64,000 nucleotides of DNA from Pseudarthrobacter sulfonivorans (GCF_024391045.1 NZ_JANFCZ010000014.1:1-64000), one strand, 5' to 3'; counted from the stretch's first letter, positions 43,398 through 52,218 are shown. A program made the numbers and translations. The notes: generated by a model from the sequence alone, not told the origin.

Positions 43398-43724
43398 TCA
43401 CTGTCGCCAGCCGTTGACGGGCCAGGTCATAAAGGCAGGTTCCTCGTAGGGGTGGGCGGCGCGCAGGGCCAGCACCACGCCGTCGAGCATCCCTTCCTCC
43501 ACAACGCACTCGATCCGCAGCTCCGGCACCCGTTCGCCCGACCCAACCTTACCGACGAAGGGCTCGGCGCCCGGCAGCGGGGTAAACCGGCCGGTTCCCG
43601 GGGCCACAAAAGAGCAATGGGAGTAGTTTCCTAACCTGCCCGCGCCGGCATCGCCGATGGCCCGGAGCAGCGCCTCAGCGTGGGCCTCCGGTACGTACAC
43701 CACCAGGGCGTGCAGCTGTGTCAT
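43398..43724 (-). CDS. NIF3/CutA-like small domain protein
   Basis: This 108-residue protein resembles the inserted YqfO/NIF3 C-terminal-type domain that also occurs alone: HALVVYVPEAHAEALLRAIGDAGAGRLGNYSHCSFVAPGTGRFTPLPGAEPFVG (successive motifs), then ELRIECVVEEGMLDGVVLALRAAHPYEEPAF. The AHPYEEPAF ending is diagnostic of the fold, which is related to PII/CutA trimers. The function is unknown; metal binding or interaction with NIF3 is possible. I chose the ATG at 43724, with AGGATG about 8 bases upstream. Confidence 0.78.
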   Translation of the reverse strand: MTQLHALVVYVPEAHAEALLRAIGDAGAGRLGNYSHCSFVAPGTGRFTPLPGAEPFVGKVGSGERVPELRIECVVEEGMLDGVVLALRAAHPYEEPAFMTWPVNGWRQ

Positions 43725-44011
43725 GGCTTCATCCTGCCAGCGCCAGCGGAAATGAGGGCAATTTTCGTTGCTTATCCGGCGGACAAGGCCGATCATGGGT
43801 ATGTACACCGATTGGGGCAATCTCAAGATTGTGAGCTGCGGGGCCTGGCTGGAGGGCCGGACCCGGCAGCTCAACGGTGTTCCGTAGGAATGGGCGCATT
43901 GGGGGCGTCCATTTTGACGTTAACGGACGCTCGCGGAGGCCGGCCGGGCCCGATTGGGAGATGCTGGAATGTTCAGGTAGTCTAGTACCTGCTTTTGATT
44001 CAGAAGCAGCT

Positions 44012-44099
44012 GGAGAATTCGCCTAGCGGCCTATGGCGCACGCCTGGAACGCGTGTTGGGTTAACGCCCTCGGGGGTTCAAATCCCCCATTCTCCGCCA
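44012..44099 (+). tRNA. tRNA-Ser (anticodon GGA)
   Basis: An acceptor stem GGAGAAT pairs with ATTCTCC (44012-44018 with 44089-44095), and GCCA follows, so CCA is encoded. The anticodon loop CTGGAAC gives anticodon GGA, which reads UCC/UCU serine codons. The long variable arm expected of a serine tRNA is present, and the T arm GGGGGTTCAAATCCCCC is perfect. An intrinsic terminator follows at 44102. Confidence 0.96.
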
Positions 44100-44101
44100 A
44101 C

Positions 44102-44145
44102 CGAAAACCCGGTTCTGACCCAGTCAGGACCGGGTTTTCGTTTTC
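44102..44145 (+). terminator. Rho-independent terminator after tRNA-Ser
   Basis: A 17-base stem (44102-44118 with 44124-44140, one wobble) starting CGAAAACCCGG closes a 5-base loop and is followed by TTTTCCC. It lies two bases after the tRNA's CCA end. Confidence 0.92.
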
Positions 44146-44153
44146 CCTTTCGG

Positions 44154-45122
44154 TCAGCTGTCCAGGTATCCGAGCCGGCGGAGCCGCGACCGGGCAGCCT
44201 GCTCGCTGGGTCCGGGGCCGCGACCCAGGGCAAAATGTACGACGCCGAGAGTCACCTTCGTCGCCAGCCTCACCGGGAGCGGGAAGGGCCCCAGCCGCGG
44301 AATCTTCAGTCCCAGCATCTGGCGGTAGTGCGGTTCCAGGCTATAGACGGCGCCGGCGAAGACGATCCGGTAGCCTGGCCGCAGTAAGGGGTGCAGGGGC
44401 GGGTTGCGGATGAAACCGACGGTCTCGGCGACCCGGCTATCCGCCAGCAAATCGCCGTTACGGTAGTAGTTGTCCAGTTGCCGCCGCATCTCCGCAACGG
44501 TGAGGGGCGGATCCAGCACTCCCATCAGTCGTCCGGCCTGGGCCCATTCCCGCACATACGCATCAGGTCCGCCCGGGATGCTGCCGCCCCAGATCTCATG
44601 GGAGGTGACGAACGCGTCAACGAACGCAAGGTGAACCCACCGTGCCAGTTCGGGATCGTTGGCCGAGTAGGAATGCACGGAGCCGTCCCGGTCGCTGTAA
44701 ATGCCCTGGACCGGCGCGTGCAGGCGCCGCACCCGCGCCGATGCTTCTTCGGCCGCGGCAGTCGAGCCGTACGTGACAGTGAAGATCCACTGGATGGTCC
44801 GGGCCAGCCTCCGGAGCGGATCTGCCCGGAAGTCGGAGTGCTCATGGACGCCGGCCAGGGCGGCGGGGTGCAGCGACTGCATAAGCAGCGCCCGGATGCC
44901 GGCCACAATGGGGGTCATTGACCCGTGCACTGCCCAGACAGCTGACCCCGGAAGGTGATAGCCGGCGTCGTTCCCCTCCGCCAACCGGGGTACCCACTCG
45001 GGCAGGGCGTCCGCACTTCCGGTGAAGACGCGCTTCAGTTCGCCCTGCCATTCCCTGAGGAAATTGCGCATGAAACCATTCTTGCCCATGGCCGGGCGGA
45101 GAGGGGTTGCCGCAGAATCCAC
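44154..45122 (-). CDS. MpaB/latex-clearing-type oxygenase domain protein (DUF2236)
   Basis: This 322-residue protein matches the DUF2236/MpaB family, related to rubber oxygenase Lcp. Markers are VWAVHGSMTPIVAGIRALLMQSLHPAALAGVHEHSDF near residues 65-100, RRLHAPVQGI, and ARWVHLAFVDAFV, where conserved His residues would bind heme. Family members are heme oxygenases or of unknown role, and the substrate here cannot be named. A GTG at 45122 is preceded by GAGGA 6-7 bases upstream and is preferred; ATGs at 45089 and 45071 are downstream alternatives without a ribosome site. It is transcribed divergently from the M23 gene. Confidence 0.8.
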   Translation of the reverse strand: MDSAATPLRPAMGKNGFMRNFLREWQGELKRVFTGSADALPEWVPRLAEGNDAGYHLPGSAVWAVHGSMTPIVAGIRALLMQSLHPAALAGVHEHSDFRADPLRRLARTIQWIFTVTYGSTAAAEEASARVRRLHAPVQGIYSDRDGSVHSYSANDPELARWVHLAFVDAFVTSHEIWGGSIPGGPDAYVREWAQAGRLMGVLDPPLTVAEMRRQLDNYYRNGDLLADSRVAETVGFIRNPPLHPLLRPGYRIVFAGAVYSLEPHYRQMLGLKIPRLGPFPLPVRLATKVTLGVVHFALGRGPGPSEQAARSRLRRLGYLDS

Positions 45123-45182
45123 AAGTATTCCTCAAGGTCTGGGCAAGGGGTTCACAGCCCGGGGGTTGTGTGGTCCCATGGG

Positions 45183-46751
45183 ATGGAAAGCTCGTCCGGA
45201 TTGGGGTCTGACGGGCCAACCGGGAGTCAGCGAGTGGGAAATCATTGGGGTTCCGGCCGGGACAAGAAGTCTCCAGGCGCCTGCGCGACGGCGGCGCGCG
45301 CCCTGGCAGCCGGCGCGGCCATCGTTGCGGCTGCTTTTGCACTTGGAATGCCTGCCGTCCCGGCACTGCAAACCGGCAGCGCTGCGGCGCATACCGTCAC
45401 CGACCAGGTGGGCGGCTCCGCCCTGAATCCCGCCATCCTCACAGACGGCAGGTCCCTGGTCCCGTTCGGCCGCACCTTGGTCAGGACCATCGCAAAGGAC
45501 GGCAAGGCTCCGCTGAATGTGGCCTCCGCCCAGCTGAAGCGGCCGCCTGAAGGCTCCCTGATGGCGCCCCTTGAAGCACTCACGGCGAGCTCGCCCTTCG
45601 GGTTCCGCGTCAGTCCCATCACGGGCCAAACGGGGGACTTCCACCTGGGCCAGGACTTTGCCGCGGCTTGCGGCACCAGGGTCTATGCCGCCGACAGCGG
45701 CGTGGTTCGGGCCGCCGGATGGCATCCCTGGGGCGGTGGCAACCGCGTGGAAATTGACCACGGCAACGGGCTGATCACCACTTACAACCACCTGGAGGCC
45801 ATCGCCGTCCGGACAGGGGACTCGGTGCAGGTGGGCCAGGTCATCGCACGGGTGGGAACCACCGGGTGGTCCACGGGATGCCACCTGCATTTTGAGACCA
45901 TCCTCGACGGCGTACACACCAATCCACTGGACTGGACGCTCCTGCCGATCCATCAGGTGGACACGCTGGCGGACATCCCCATGATCAGTTACGAGGGCAA
46001 GGCCGCGGACGGGGCCACAGCCCAGCGCTGGGCCATCCCGGTTGCCACGGACAACAGCCACACCGTCCTCCATGGGGAAGACGAACTGCCGGCACCCCCT
46101 GCCGGGACGCCCAGCGTCCCGGCGACGGGAACCGCCACGCCAACGCCAACGCCGTCTCCGTCGACCACCGCCCCGGCGACGGGATCCGCGACAGGTTCGG
46201 CACCGCCGACGTCGTCGGGTACCGCACCGCCGACTAGTACGCCCTCTGGCACTGCCACGCCGTCTGGCTCCCCGTCGGGTACTGCCACGCCGACTGGTTC
46301 GCCGACGGGTACTGCCACGCCGACTGGTTCCCCGACAGGTTCGGCGCCGCCGACATCGTCGGGTACCGCACCTGCGACTGGGACGCCGTCGACGGGAACC
46401 ACCGCGCCGGCCACTGGTACAGCACCACCGGCCACTACAGCGCCGCCCCCGCCTGCCACGACGGCAGCGCCTGCACCGCCGCCTCCTGCCACGACGGCAG
46501 CGCCTGCACCGCCGCCTCCTGCCACGACGGCAGCGCCTGCACCGCCGCCTCCTGCCACGACGGCAGCGCCTGCACCGCCGCCTCCTGCCACGACGCCAGC
46601 GCCCGCACCGCCGCCTCCTGCCACGACGGCAGCGCCCGCACCGCCGCCTGCCACGACTGTGGCACCCGCGCCCGCAACACCGGCGGCGCCAACGCCCGCC
46701 GCTCCGACCGGCACAACAACAACCCCGGAGCCCGCCCCAAGGAAACCCTGA
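45183..46751 (+). CDS. Secreted M23 peptidase with long repeat tail
   Basis: This protein of about 522 residues has an N-terminal membrane/signal segment (about 35-58) and a LytM/M23 endopeptidase domain (about 140-250). Zinc-site motifs are H-x3-D in FHLGQDFAA and HLHFET near residue 238, with an HGNG and a GxxSGCH-like GWSTGCHLHF block. It would cut peptidoglycan cross-links outside the cell. From about residue 305 the chain is almost entirely Pro, Thr, Ala, Ser and Gly: TATPTGSPTG-type 10-residue units, then seven PPPPATTAAPA-like 11-residue units. This looks like a wall-spanning stalk. The ATG at 45183 has no clear ribosome site, so the start is uncertain. Confidence 0.85.
   Translation: MESSSGLGSDGPTGSQRVGNHWGSGRDKKSPGACATAARALAAGAAIVAAAFALGMPAVPALQTGSAAAHTVTDQVGGSALNPAILTDGRSLVPFGRTLVRTIAKDGKAPLNVASAQLKRPPEGSLMAPLEALTASSPFGFRVSPITGQTGDFHLGQDFAAACGTRVYAADSGVVRAAGWHPWGGGNRVEIDHGNGLITTYNHLEAIAVRTGDSVQVGQVIARVGTTGWSTGCHLHFETILDGVHTNPLDWTLLPIHQVDTLADIPMISYEGKAADGATAQRWAIPVATDNSHTVLHGEDELPAPPAGTPSVPATGTATPTPTPSPSTTAPATGSATGSAPPTSSGTAPPTSTPSGTATPSGSPSGTATPTGSPTGTATPTGSPTGSAPPTSSGTAPATGTPSTGTTAPATGTAPPATTAPPPPATTAAPAPPPPATTAAPAPPPPATTAAPAPPPPATTAAPAPPPPATTPAPAPPPPATTAAPAPPPATTVAPAPATPAAPTPAAPTGTTTTPEPAPRKP
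46444..46655. repeat. 33-base tandem repeat coding PPPPATTAAPA units
   Basis: About six near-identical 33-base units, containing CCTGCCACGACGGCAGCGCC, encode 11-residue Pro/Ala/Thr repeats in the M23 peptidase tail. A shorter seventh unit follows. Silent differences between units are few, so the array is recent or kept uniform by recombination. Copy number probably varies between strains. Confidence 0.85.
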
Positions 46752-46833
46752 CAGAAAACTCTCAGCGTGAGCCCGTACTCTTGATGGTTGGCAACGAATC
46801 ACCTGCATGACCAACCTCTCGAAGGACGGCGCT

Positions 46834-47355
46834 GTGACCTCTCTGTACACCATCCCGCTGACGCTCAACGACGGCACCCGGACCGACTTCGGCCGGTTCA
46901 AGGGAGACGTGGTGATGGTGGTCAATGTGGCGTCGCAATGCGGACTGACGCCGCAATACGCCGGGCTCGAAACCCTCTTTGAGAAATTCCGGGACCGCGG
47001 TTTCCAGATCCTCGGGGTGCCGTGCAACCAGTTCGCCGGCCAGGAGCCCGGCACTGACAGCGAGATCGCGGAGTTCTGCGAGCGGAACTTCGGTGTTTCC
47101 TTCCCGCTGACGGCCAAGGCCAACGTGCGGGGCAAGGACCAGCATCCGCTCTACGGAGAGCTGACCAAATTCAAGACCAGCGTGCTGCCCGGCCTGGTGA
47201 AGTGGAACTTTGAAAAGTTCCTGATTAGCCGTGCGGGCGAGGTGGTGGCACGCTTCGCCCCCACCGTCGAGCCCGACTCCGCCGAAGTCCTTCAGGCCAT
47301 TGAGCAGGCCCTGGCCGAATTAAATGAACCGAAGTCACCCCACGTCATTCCGTAG
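46834..47355 (+). CDS. Glutathione/thioredoxin peroxidase
   Basis: This 173-residue peroxidase reduces hydroperoxides. It has the catalytic Cys C36 in NVASQCGLTPQY, the Gln in CNQFAGQEPG, and the Trp-Asn in KWNFEKFLI that complete the active site. Because the catalytic residue is Cys and the oligomerisation loop is missing, thioredoxin or mycothiol may be the real reductant; actinobacteria generally lack glutathione. I chose the GTG at 46834 (MTSLYTIPL), with GAAGGA 8 bases upstream; an ATG at 46807 has no ribosome site and adds nine atypical residues. Confidence 0.92.
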   Translation: MTSLYTIPLTLNDGTRTDFGRFKGDVVMVVNVASQCGLTPQYAGLETLFEKFRDRGFQILGVPCNQFAGQEPGTDSEIAEFCERNFGVSFPLTAKANVRGKDQHPLYGELTKFKTSVLPGLVKWNFEKFLISRAGEVVARFAPTVEPDSAEVLQAIEQALAELNEPKSPHVIP

Positions 47356-47483
47356 CGGAAATCTTCTGCTTTTTTCCAACTTGCCCGCGCAAATTTACCC
47401 AAACTTTCCCCAATATCTGGTTTGATAAAGGTTACTGAAGGGTAGAAGGGAAACGCCGTTTCCCACCAACCACAGAGGCAGCA

Positions 47484-48413
47484 ATGAAGCACATCGAGGC
47501 CGAACATCCCCGGCCACGCCACTTCCTTCTCCACCTGAGCGACCCCCACCTGATGGGAGGTCCAGATCCCCTTTACGGCGCAGTTGACAGCGAATCCAAG
47601 CTCATTCAGCTTTTCGATGAGGTCCGGGCCTCAGGGGCACGGCCCGAGGCCGTGATCTTCACCGGTGACCTGGCGGATGAAGGCCACCCGGAGGCCTACG
47701 CCAAGCTGCGGGCCATTGTCGATCCGGCCTGCGAAGACCTGGGCGCCCAGGTCATCTGGGCCATGGGAAACCACGACAACCGGGCCAACTTCCGGACCGG
47801 TCTACTGGACCAGCCCGCCAGCGATGCACCCGTGGACCACAGCTACTTCATCAACGGCCTGCGCGTGATCACACTGGACACCACGGTGCCTGGCTACCAC
47901 CACGGCGAGCTGAGCGACTCGCAGCTGGAGTGGCTGGCCCGTGAGCTGGAGACACCTGCCCCCGACGGCACCATCCTCGCGCTCCACCATCCGCCGGTCC
48001 CGTCCGTCCTGGACCTCGCCGTCCTGGTGGAACTGCGCGACCAGGCAAGCCTTGCCGCCGTGGTCCGCAACTCGGATGTCCGGACCATTCTGGCCGGGCA
48101 CCTGCATTACTCAACCACCGCCACCTTCGCCGGGATTCCCGTGTCCGTGGCATCAGCCACGTGCTACACCCAGGATCTCAACGTTGCAGTGGGGGGCACC
48201 CGTGGCCGGGATGGCGGGCAGGCATTCAACCTGGTGCACGTCTACGAACACACCATCGTCCACTCCGTGGTGCCGTTGGGCAGCGCGCCCACTGTGGGCG
48301 AGCATGTGACCGCCGAAATGACCGCGCAGCGCCTCGCAGCGGCCGGCATTAGCATCCCGGAGAAAGCAAAGGGCGCATCGCCCGCCAAGGTTCCCCTGGG
48401 CTTCGCTACCTAG
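47484..48413 (+). CDS. Metallophosphoesterase, CpdA-like 3',5'-cyclic-nucleotide phosphodiesterase
   Basis: This 309-residue protein carries the five metallophosphoesterase motifs: D20-x-H22 in [15 protein letters not shown] near 61-67, GNHDN near 95-99, LHHPP near 168, and AGHLHYS near 200. The NHD...HHPP spacing and the ending [13 protein letters not shown] match the CpdA branch, which hydrolyses cAMP with a di-metal centre. It may therefore lower cAMP and affect CRP-type regulation. The ATG at 47484 has AGAGG about 6 bases upstream. It converges with the Stealth gene across 52 bases without a strong hairpin. Confidence 0.86.
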   Translation: MKHIEAEHPRPRHFLLHLSDPHLMGGPDPLYGAVDSESKLIQLFDEVRASGARPEAVIFTGDLADEGHPEAYAKLRAIVDPACEDLGAQVIWAMGNHDNRANFRTGLLDQPASDAPVDHSYFINGLRVITLDTTVPGYHHGELSDSQLEWLARELETPAPDGTILALHHPPVPSVLDLAVLVELRDQASLAAVVRNSDVRTILAGHLHYSTTATFAGIPVSVASATCYTQDLNVAVGGTRGRDGGQAFNLVHVYEHTIVHSVVPLGSAPTVGEHVTAEMTAQRLAAAGISIPEKAKGASPAKVPLGFAT

Positions 48414-48465
48414 AGGCAGCCCGGGGCTGGGGTGCGGCCGTGATTCCAGAGCCACGGTTCCGGTG

Positions 48466-50061
48466 TCAGAGTTCCCAGGGCGCCTTGATCGGGTAGTACT
48501 TCTCCAGGAAGTCGGTCACCAGGTGGGCCCGCTCGTCCGCCGGGACTTCCGGGAAGCTGCCGTCGTTGAGGCAGAAGAAATCCATGTTCCGTTTGGACAG
48601 CAGCTTGGGCAGATAGTTCAGCCCGGCCCGCATGGTGGTGTCCACATAGCGCACCTTGGCAGCGGTCTGGGTGACTGCCCGGCCGGTGAGCAGCGCGTAG
48701 TAGTGGTAGAAGGAATTGGTCACCGAGATGTTGTCTGCGGCGCGGAACCTGCTGGCCGCTGTCTTCCGGAACTCCTCGGGGAACTCCTGCTCCATGGTGG
48801 CCACCACGCTGCGCCGCAGGGGAGCGGCCGTGTGCTCCAGGTGCCGGGTGGTGATCCGTCCAAAACGGTCCCAGAGCAGCTTTCGGTTCACACGTGCGGC
48901 GTTTTCGAAGCCGCTTCGCTCGGCGTCATTATCGCCCAGCCCGATCCGGGTCTCAGCCTCGATGAATTTGGTGATGCCGCCCGGTGTGAAGAACATGTCC
49001 GGGCCCACGGCGCGGCCGAAGAACATGTCATCGTTGGAGTAAAGGAAGTGCTCGGAGAGCCCCTCAATGTTGTGGAGCTGGCATTCCACAGCCTGCGAGT
49101 TGTGCGTCGGCAGGACTGACGGGTCCGCGAAGAACTCCTCGCTGCGCACGATGGTCACCGACGGGTGCTCTGCCAGCCACTCCGGGGCGGGGGAGTCCGT
49201 GGCAATGAAGATGCGGCGGATCCAGGGCGCAAACATGTAGACGGAACGCAGCGCGTATTTGAGTTCGTTGATCTGCCGGAAGCGGGCTTCATGATCGTCG
49301 CCTTCGCCAAGGACAACACCCTGCTGCTGGGCGCGGCGGGCGGCAATGTATTCCGGTGAGCTGCCGTCCACCCAGGAGAACACGAGATCGATGTCGAAGC
49401 TGATGTCGCTGGCATGGTCAGCGAACATGTTTTCAATGGTGGGCCACGTGTTGCCGTACCGCTCCACGGTTCCGCGGACGGCGTCCTGGGCGAGCATGGT
49501 CCGCCGGGTGAGGGAATTCTCGATGGGCAGGATGATCTGGTTGCCCTCGAAGCTCCAGAGTTCGATCTGGACGCCCGCGGACGAGCCGAACTCGAAGCCG
49601 CCGTCCGGTTCGACCCGAGGCCGGTACAAACGGAAGATGCGGGCCTGCCGGTTGGGGGAGAGCTCGCCGTCGGCCACCAGTACGGAGGACTTCTTCTTGG
49701 CGTCAACCGTCATGGAGTAGACGGGCTCGTTGCGGCAGGCTTCCACCAGGGCAGTCCGGAGTTTCTTGCGGTTCGCCCAGTCCAGGGCGATAACCGGGCG
49801 GTCGTTGTTTCCACGCACCAGCAGGTAGTCCAGGCCGGCGCCGGACAGCACGTTGCGCAGGAACATCAGGTCCTCAACCATGGCCTGGTACGGCGTCCGG
49901 TTGTGGTTGATCAGGGCATAGCGGCCCTTGTGTCGGACCACGTCCTCGCGGTGCTTGAGCCGGGCCTCGGCAGCCGGAGACGTCACCTCCGCATGTGCGC
50001 GCGGTTCTACGGATGCCTGGCCGCCGTAGTAGATCTCTTCCTGGACAGGTGCTTCTGTAAT
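48466..50061 (-). CDS. Stealth-family sugar phosphotransferase, probable ATT start
   Basis: This cytosolic enzyme would move sugar-phosphates into a surface polysaccharide. Stealth conserved regions are clear: CR1 DIDLVFSWVDGSSPEY, CR2 ELKYALRSVYMFAPWIRRIFI..TDSPAPEWL, and CR3 NSQAVECQLHNIEGLSEHFLYSNDDMFFG, with a C-terminal CR4-like NDGSF. A GTG start at 49986 is the first standard codon but has no ribosome site. The frame stays open upstream for 25 codons to ATT at 50061, which has GGAG exactly 6 bases before it and gives a plausible N-terminus (TEAPVQEEIYYGG). I therefore prefer ATT, giving 531 residues, with the GTG as fallback. Confidence 0.82.
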   Translation of the reverse strand: MTEAPVQEEIYYGGQASVEPRAHAEVTSPAAEARLKHREDVVRHKGRYALINHNRTPYQAMVEDLMFLRNVLSGAGLDYLLVRGNNDRPVIALDWANRKKLRTALVEACRNEPVYSMTVDAKKKSSVLVADGELSPNRQARIFRLYRPRVEPDGGFEFGSSAGVQIELWSFEGNQIILPIENSLTRRTMLAQDAVRGTVERYGNTWPTIENMFADHASDISFDIDLVFSWVDGSSPEYIAARRAQQQGVVLGEGDDHEARFRQINELKYALRSVYMFAPWIRRIFIATDSPAPEWLAEHPSVTIVRSEEFFADPSVLPTHNSQAVECQLHNIEGLSEHFLYSNDDMFFGRAVGPDMFFTPGGITKFIEAETRIGLGDNDAERSGFENAARVNRKLLWDRFGRITTRHLEHTAAPLRRSVVATMEQEFPEEFRKTAASRFRAADNISVTNSFYHYYALLTGRAVTQTAAKVRYVDTTMRAGLNYLPKLLSKRNMDFFCLNDGSFPEVPADERAHLVTDFLEKYYPIKAPWEL

Positions 50062-50180
50062 GGTTGTCTCCGTCGCGGCTAATGGTAAGCGTTCTTATCT
50101 GAATAATAGCGCGGCGCCCAAAATTGCCCGCCGCGACTGAGGGGCGCATAGGTCGGACGGCCGCACGGCCCGGCAGCGGC

Positions 50181-51110
50181 TCAGTTTTCCACGGCCTCCC
50201 GCCAGCTGCGAAGGAAAGCCGCACCGGCGTCGTCGTGGATTACCTCGTTGCCAAGCCCCAGGTCCGCTGCGGTGAGGACCTCATAGGGTTTAACCGGAAC
50301 ACCGTCCGCCGGCCGGACATCAACGTGCTTCACGGGATGGTCGTTGTGGTGCAACCAATCGGCCATGGCGTAGTCCGTGCGGGAATCGCCCATGGTCCGC
50401 CAGGCCTGCGGCGTGATGCCCTGGGCTGCCAACAGTTCCACCGCCCTGCCGGCTCCCAGGTCCTTGCCCAGCCGCACCGACTCAATATCGGTGGAAATGA
50501 TGGTGGGGTCAACGCGGTAGTCCACGGAGTCGTCGGAATTCGGAGCGTGATGGTCCAGACGGACCACCCCCAGGCCATGGCGGGCCATCAGGTCCACGGC
50601 GTCCGTGTCAAAGAGCTGCTGCTCGGCGAGGTAGTCCGCGGACGGGACCTTGATGTGCTGCTCCACGGACACCATGGCCCGCTTGGTCTCGTCAAAGAAC
50701 ATATGGGCCGAGTAGTCCTCCGCTACCAGCCTGCGGACGTCATCACCGTATGCCTTGGGCACGGCCAGCTCGTGGTCAACGTGGATGGGGCCGGGGCCGG
50801 CGGCGGTGTAGCTGAACCAGACGGCGCCCTTTTCGCAGATGGCGTGGATGACGGTTCCGGACGGCATGCCGGCGGCGATCATGGGTTCCATGACCTGTTC
50901 GCGAATGAAGGCATCGGAGCGGCCGGTGTTGAAAATGACAGGAATTCCGGCAGCAGCCAGGGCCACCATGTCCGTTATGATCCCGGGCTGAACGTCCCGG
51001 GTGACCGGGCTCGCCACGGGGCCGTCCACGTCGAGCAGGAGGGCCAGCGGCGGTGACGACAGCTGGCGGACACCGGACATGGAAGCGGCAGGAATTTCGG
51101 GTGCAGTCAT
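50181..51110 (-). CDS. HAD-superfamily hydrolase
   Basis: This 309-residue protein has HAD motifs in order: LLLDVDGPVASP (DxD nucleophile, about residues 25-32), a TGRSDAF region for motif II, a Lys in the VSVEQHIKVPS/DLGAGRAVELLAAQGI area, and MGDSRTDYAMADWL for motif IV (GDSxxD). The cap insert between about 85 and 190 fits the Cof/sucrose-phosphatase-type IIB subgroup. It would be a sugar-phosphate or similar phosphatase of unknown substrate. It lies 120 bases upstream of the Stealth gene on the same strand, so a shared polysaccharide role is possible. Confidence 0.83.
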   Translation of the reverse strand: MTAPEIPAASMSGVRQLSSPPLALLLDVDGPVASPVTRDVQPGIITDMVALAAAGIPVIFNTGRSDAFIREQVMEPMIAAGMPSGTVIHAICEKGAVWFSYTAAGPGPIHVDHELAVPKAYGDDVRRLVAEDYSAHMFFDETKRAMVSVEQHIKVPSADYLAEQQLFDTDAVDLMARHGLGVVRLDHHAPNSDDSVDYRVDPTIISTDIESVRLGKDLGAGRAVELLAAQGITPQAWRTMGDSRTDYAMADWLHHNDHPVKHVDVRPADGVPVKPYEVLTAADLGLGNEVIHDDAGAAFLRSWREAVEN

Positions 51111-51212
51111 GGCTCCATTGTGTCAGCCGGAGGCGTGTGACGGATGGTCACTGTTTGGCTACAACCTTGGAACGGCGCGGGCCGGACTCTTCTCTTGGAC
51201 CGCCAAGGTGCC

Positions 51213-51218
51213 TAGTGT
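51213..51218 (+). promoter_or_regulatory. Candidate -10 (TAGTGT) for a leaderless transcript
   Basis: TAGTGT ends 6 bases before the GTG at 51225, the same spacing as at 12293, 19327, 25305 and 43123. A weak CAGG could instead serve as ribosome site, so both readings stay open. Confidence 0.4.
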
Positions 51219-51224
51219 TGCAGG

Positions 51225-51524
51225 GTGATCTTCAAAGCTGTGGGCGAGGGACGCCCGTACCCCGACCATGGTTACAGCACGCCCAAACAGTGGGCGTCGC
51301 TGCCGCCGCGCCCCGTCCGGCTGGACGAACTGGTGACCACTAAACGGACCCTGGACCTGGAGGCGCTCCTGGCGGAGGACTCCACGTTTTTCGGCGACCT
51401 TTTCCCCCATGTGGTGCAGTACCAGGGGACCCTGTACCTCGAGGACGGTCTGCACCGCGCCGTCCGGACAGCGCTGCACCAGCGCACCGCCATCCACGCC
51501 CGCGTGCTGGTGATAGATGGCTAG
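51225..51524 (+). CDS. Conserved small actinobacterial protein
   Basis: This 99-residue protein is one I cannot name. It starts MIFKAVGEGRPYPDHGYSTPKQW and ends with a two-strand plus helix unit, VVQYQGTLYLEDGLHRAVRTALHQR. The LEDGLHRAVRTAL pattern recalls ParB-like or sulfiredoxin-type domains, where an acidic-Gly-x-His-Arg motif binds nucleotide, but this is weak. The length and composition suggest a real cytosolic protein. It overlaps the LytR_C gene by 8 bases, so the two are co-expressed. The GTG start at 51225 is probably leaderless. Confidence 0.68.
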   Translation: MIFKAVGEGRPYPDHGYSTPKQWASLPPRPVRLDELVTTKRTLDLEALLAEDSTFFGDLFPHVVQYQGTLYLEDGLHRAVRTALHQRTAIHARVLVIDG

Positions 51525-52188
51525 GACGCCCAAGGACGCCCGGGTGCTGCACGGCCACCGTGTCATCACCGGCCCGGAACTGCGGGCCACCTTTGAAGCC
51601 GCCGGGGATTCCGACGATCCGGTCCGTCTCCGCCGCAGGGTGGTGCACGGAGTGGTGCTGGTGCTCCTGCTGGGCCTCATCGCCGGTGCCATCATCACGG
51701 CGCTGGCGATCATCAACGGCCATTTGAAGCTTCCGACGCCGGCGGCCAGCGAAGAGCCCCGGGTCACCTGTCCCGCCGCCACCTTCGACTACACCCCCAA
51801 CGGCCAGGTCAACCTCAACGTCTACAACTCCACCAGCAGGCCCGGGCTGGCGCGCGCGGTGGCGGACGAACTCGTGGCCCGGAAATTCGTGGTGGGCGCC
51901 GTGGCCAACACCGGAGCCGGCTACCGCGGCGTTGCGGCAGTGGTTTCGGGGGCGGCCGGGCAGTCGGCGGCCTTCACCGTCCAGCGAAACGTACCGGGGT
52001 CGGACTATTTCCAGGACAGCAGGACGGACGCGAGCGTGGACCTGATCCTTGCCGGCGACTATAAGGAGCTGGTGGCGGCAGACCGGGTGGACCAGACACC
52101 CGGAACGCTCAGCTGTCCGCGGGACAGCCGCCGGATCGCCGACGACGCCAAGTGGCCCGTTATTCCGACGGCGACACCCACACCCTAG
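51517..52188 (+). CDS. LytR_C-domain membrane protein
   Basis: This 223-residue protein has a cytosolic N-terminus of about 45 residues, one membrane helix (about 46-68, VVHGVVLVLLLGLIAGAIITALAII in full), and an external LytR C-terminal (LytR_C) domain. It shows VNLNVYNSTSRPGLARAVADELVARKFVVGAVANTG and a terminal VDLILAGDYKELV. LytR_C domains occur at the ends of wall-polymer ligases but here it stands alone, as in many actinobacteria. A role at the cell wall is likely but undefined. The ATG at 51517 overlaps the upstream gene by 8 bases. It converges with the TetR gene. Confidence 0.85.
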   Translation: MARTPKDARVLHGHRVITGPELRATFEAAGDSDDPVRLRRRVVHGVVLVLLLGLIAGAIITALAIINGHLKLPTPAASEEPRVTCPAATFDYTPNGQVNLNVYNSTSRPGLARAVADELVARKFVVGAVANTGAGYRGVAAVVSGAAGQSAAFTVQRNVPGSDYFQDSRTDASVDLILAGDYKELVAADRVDQTPGTLSCPRDSRRIADDAKWPVIPTATPTP

Positions 52189-52218
52189 CTGCGCCGCCCC
52201 CGCCTGGAGCAGGCCCGG

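Noticed and set aside
43915-43982. TTGACG with TAGTCT as the tRNA-Ser promoter
   Set aside because: The TTGACG (43915) and TAGTCT (43977) are about 56 bases apart, so they cannot form one promoter. TAGTCT alone might be a -10, but a matching -35 is not visible.
44955-45182. A longer N-terminus for the M23 peptidase starting at 44955
   Set aside because: The added 76 residues are on the strand opposite the MpaB-type gene and are Arg/Gly-rich without family match. The ATG at 45183 gives a normal charged start before the signal segment.
46444-46655. 33-base direct repeats as a possible CRISPR array
   Set aside because: The units are contiguous with no spacers, keep the reading frame of the M23 peptidase, and encode PPPPATTAAPA. 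No cas gene is in the window.
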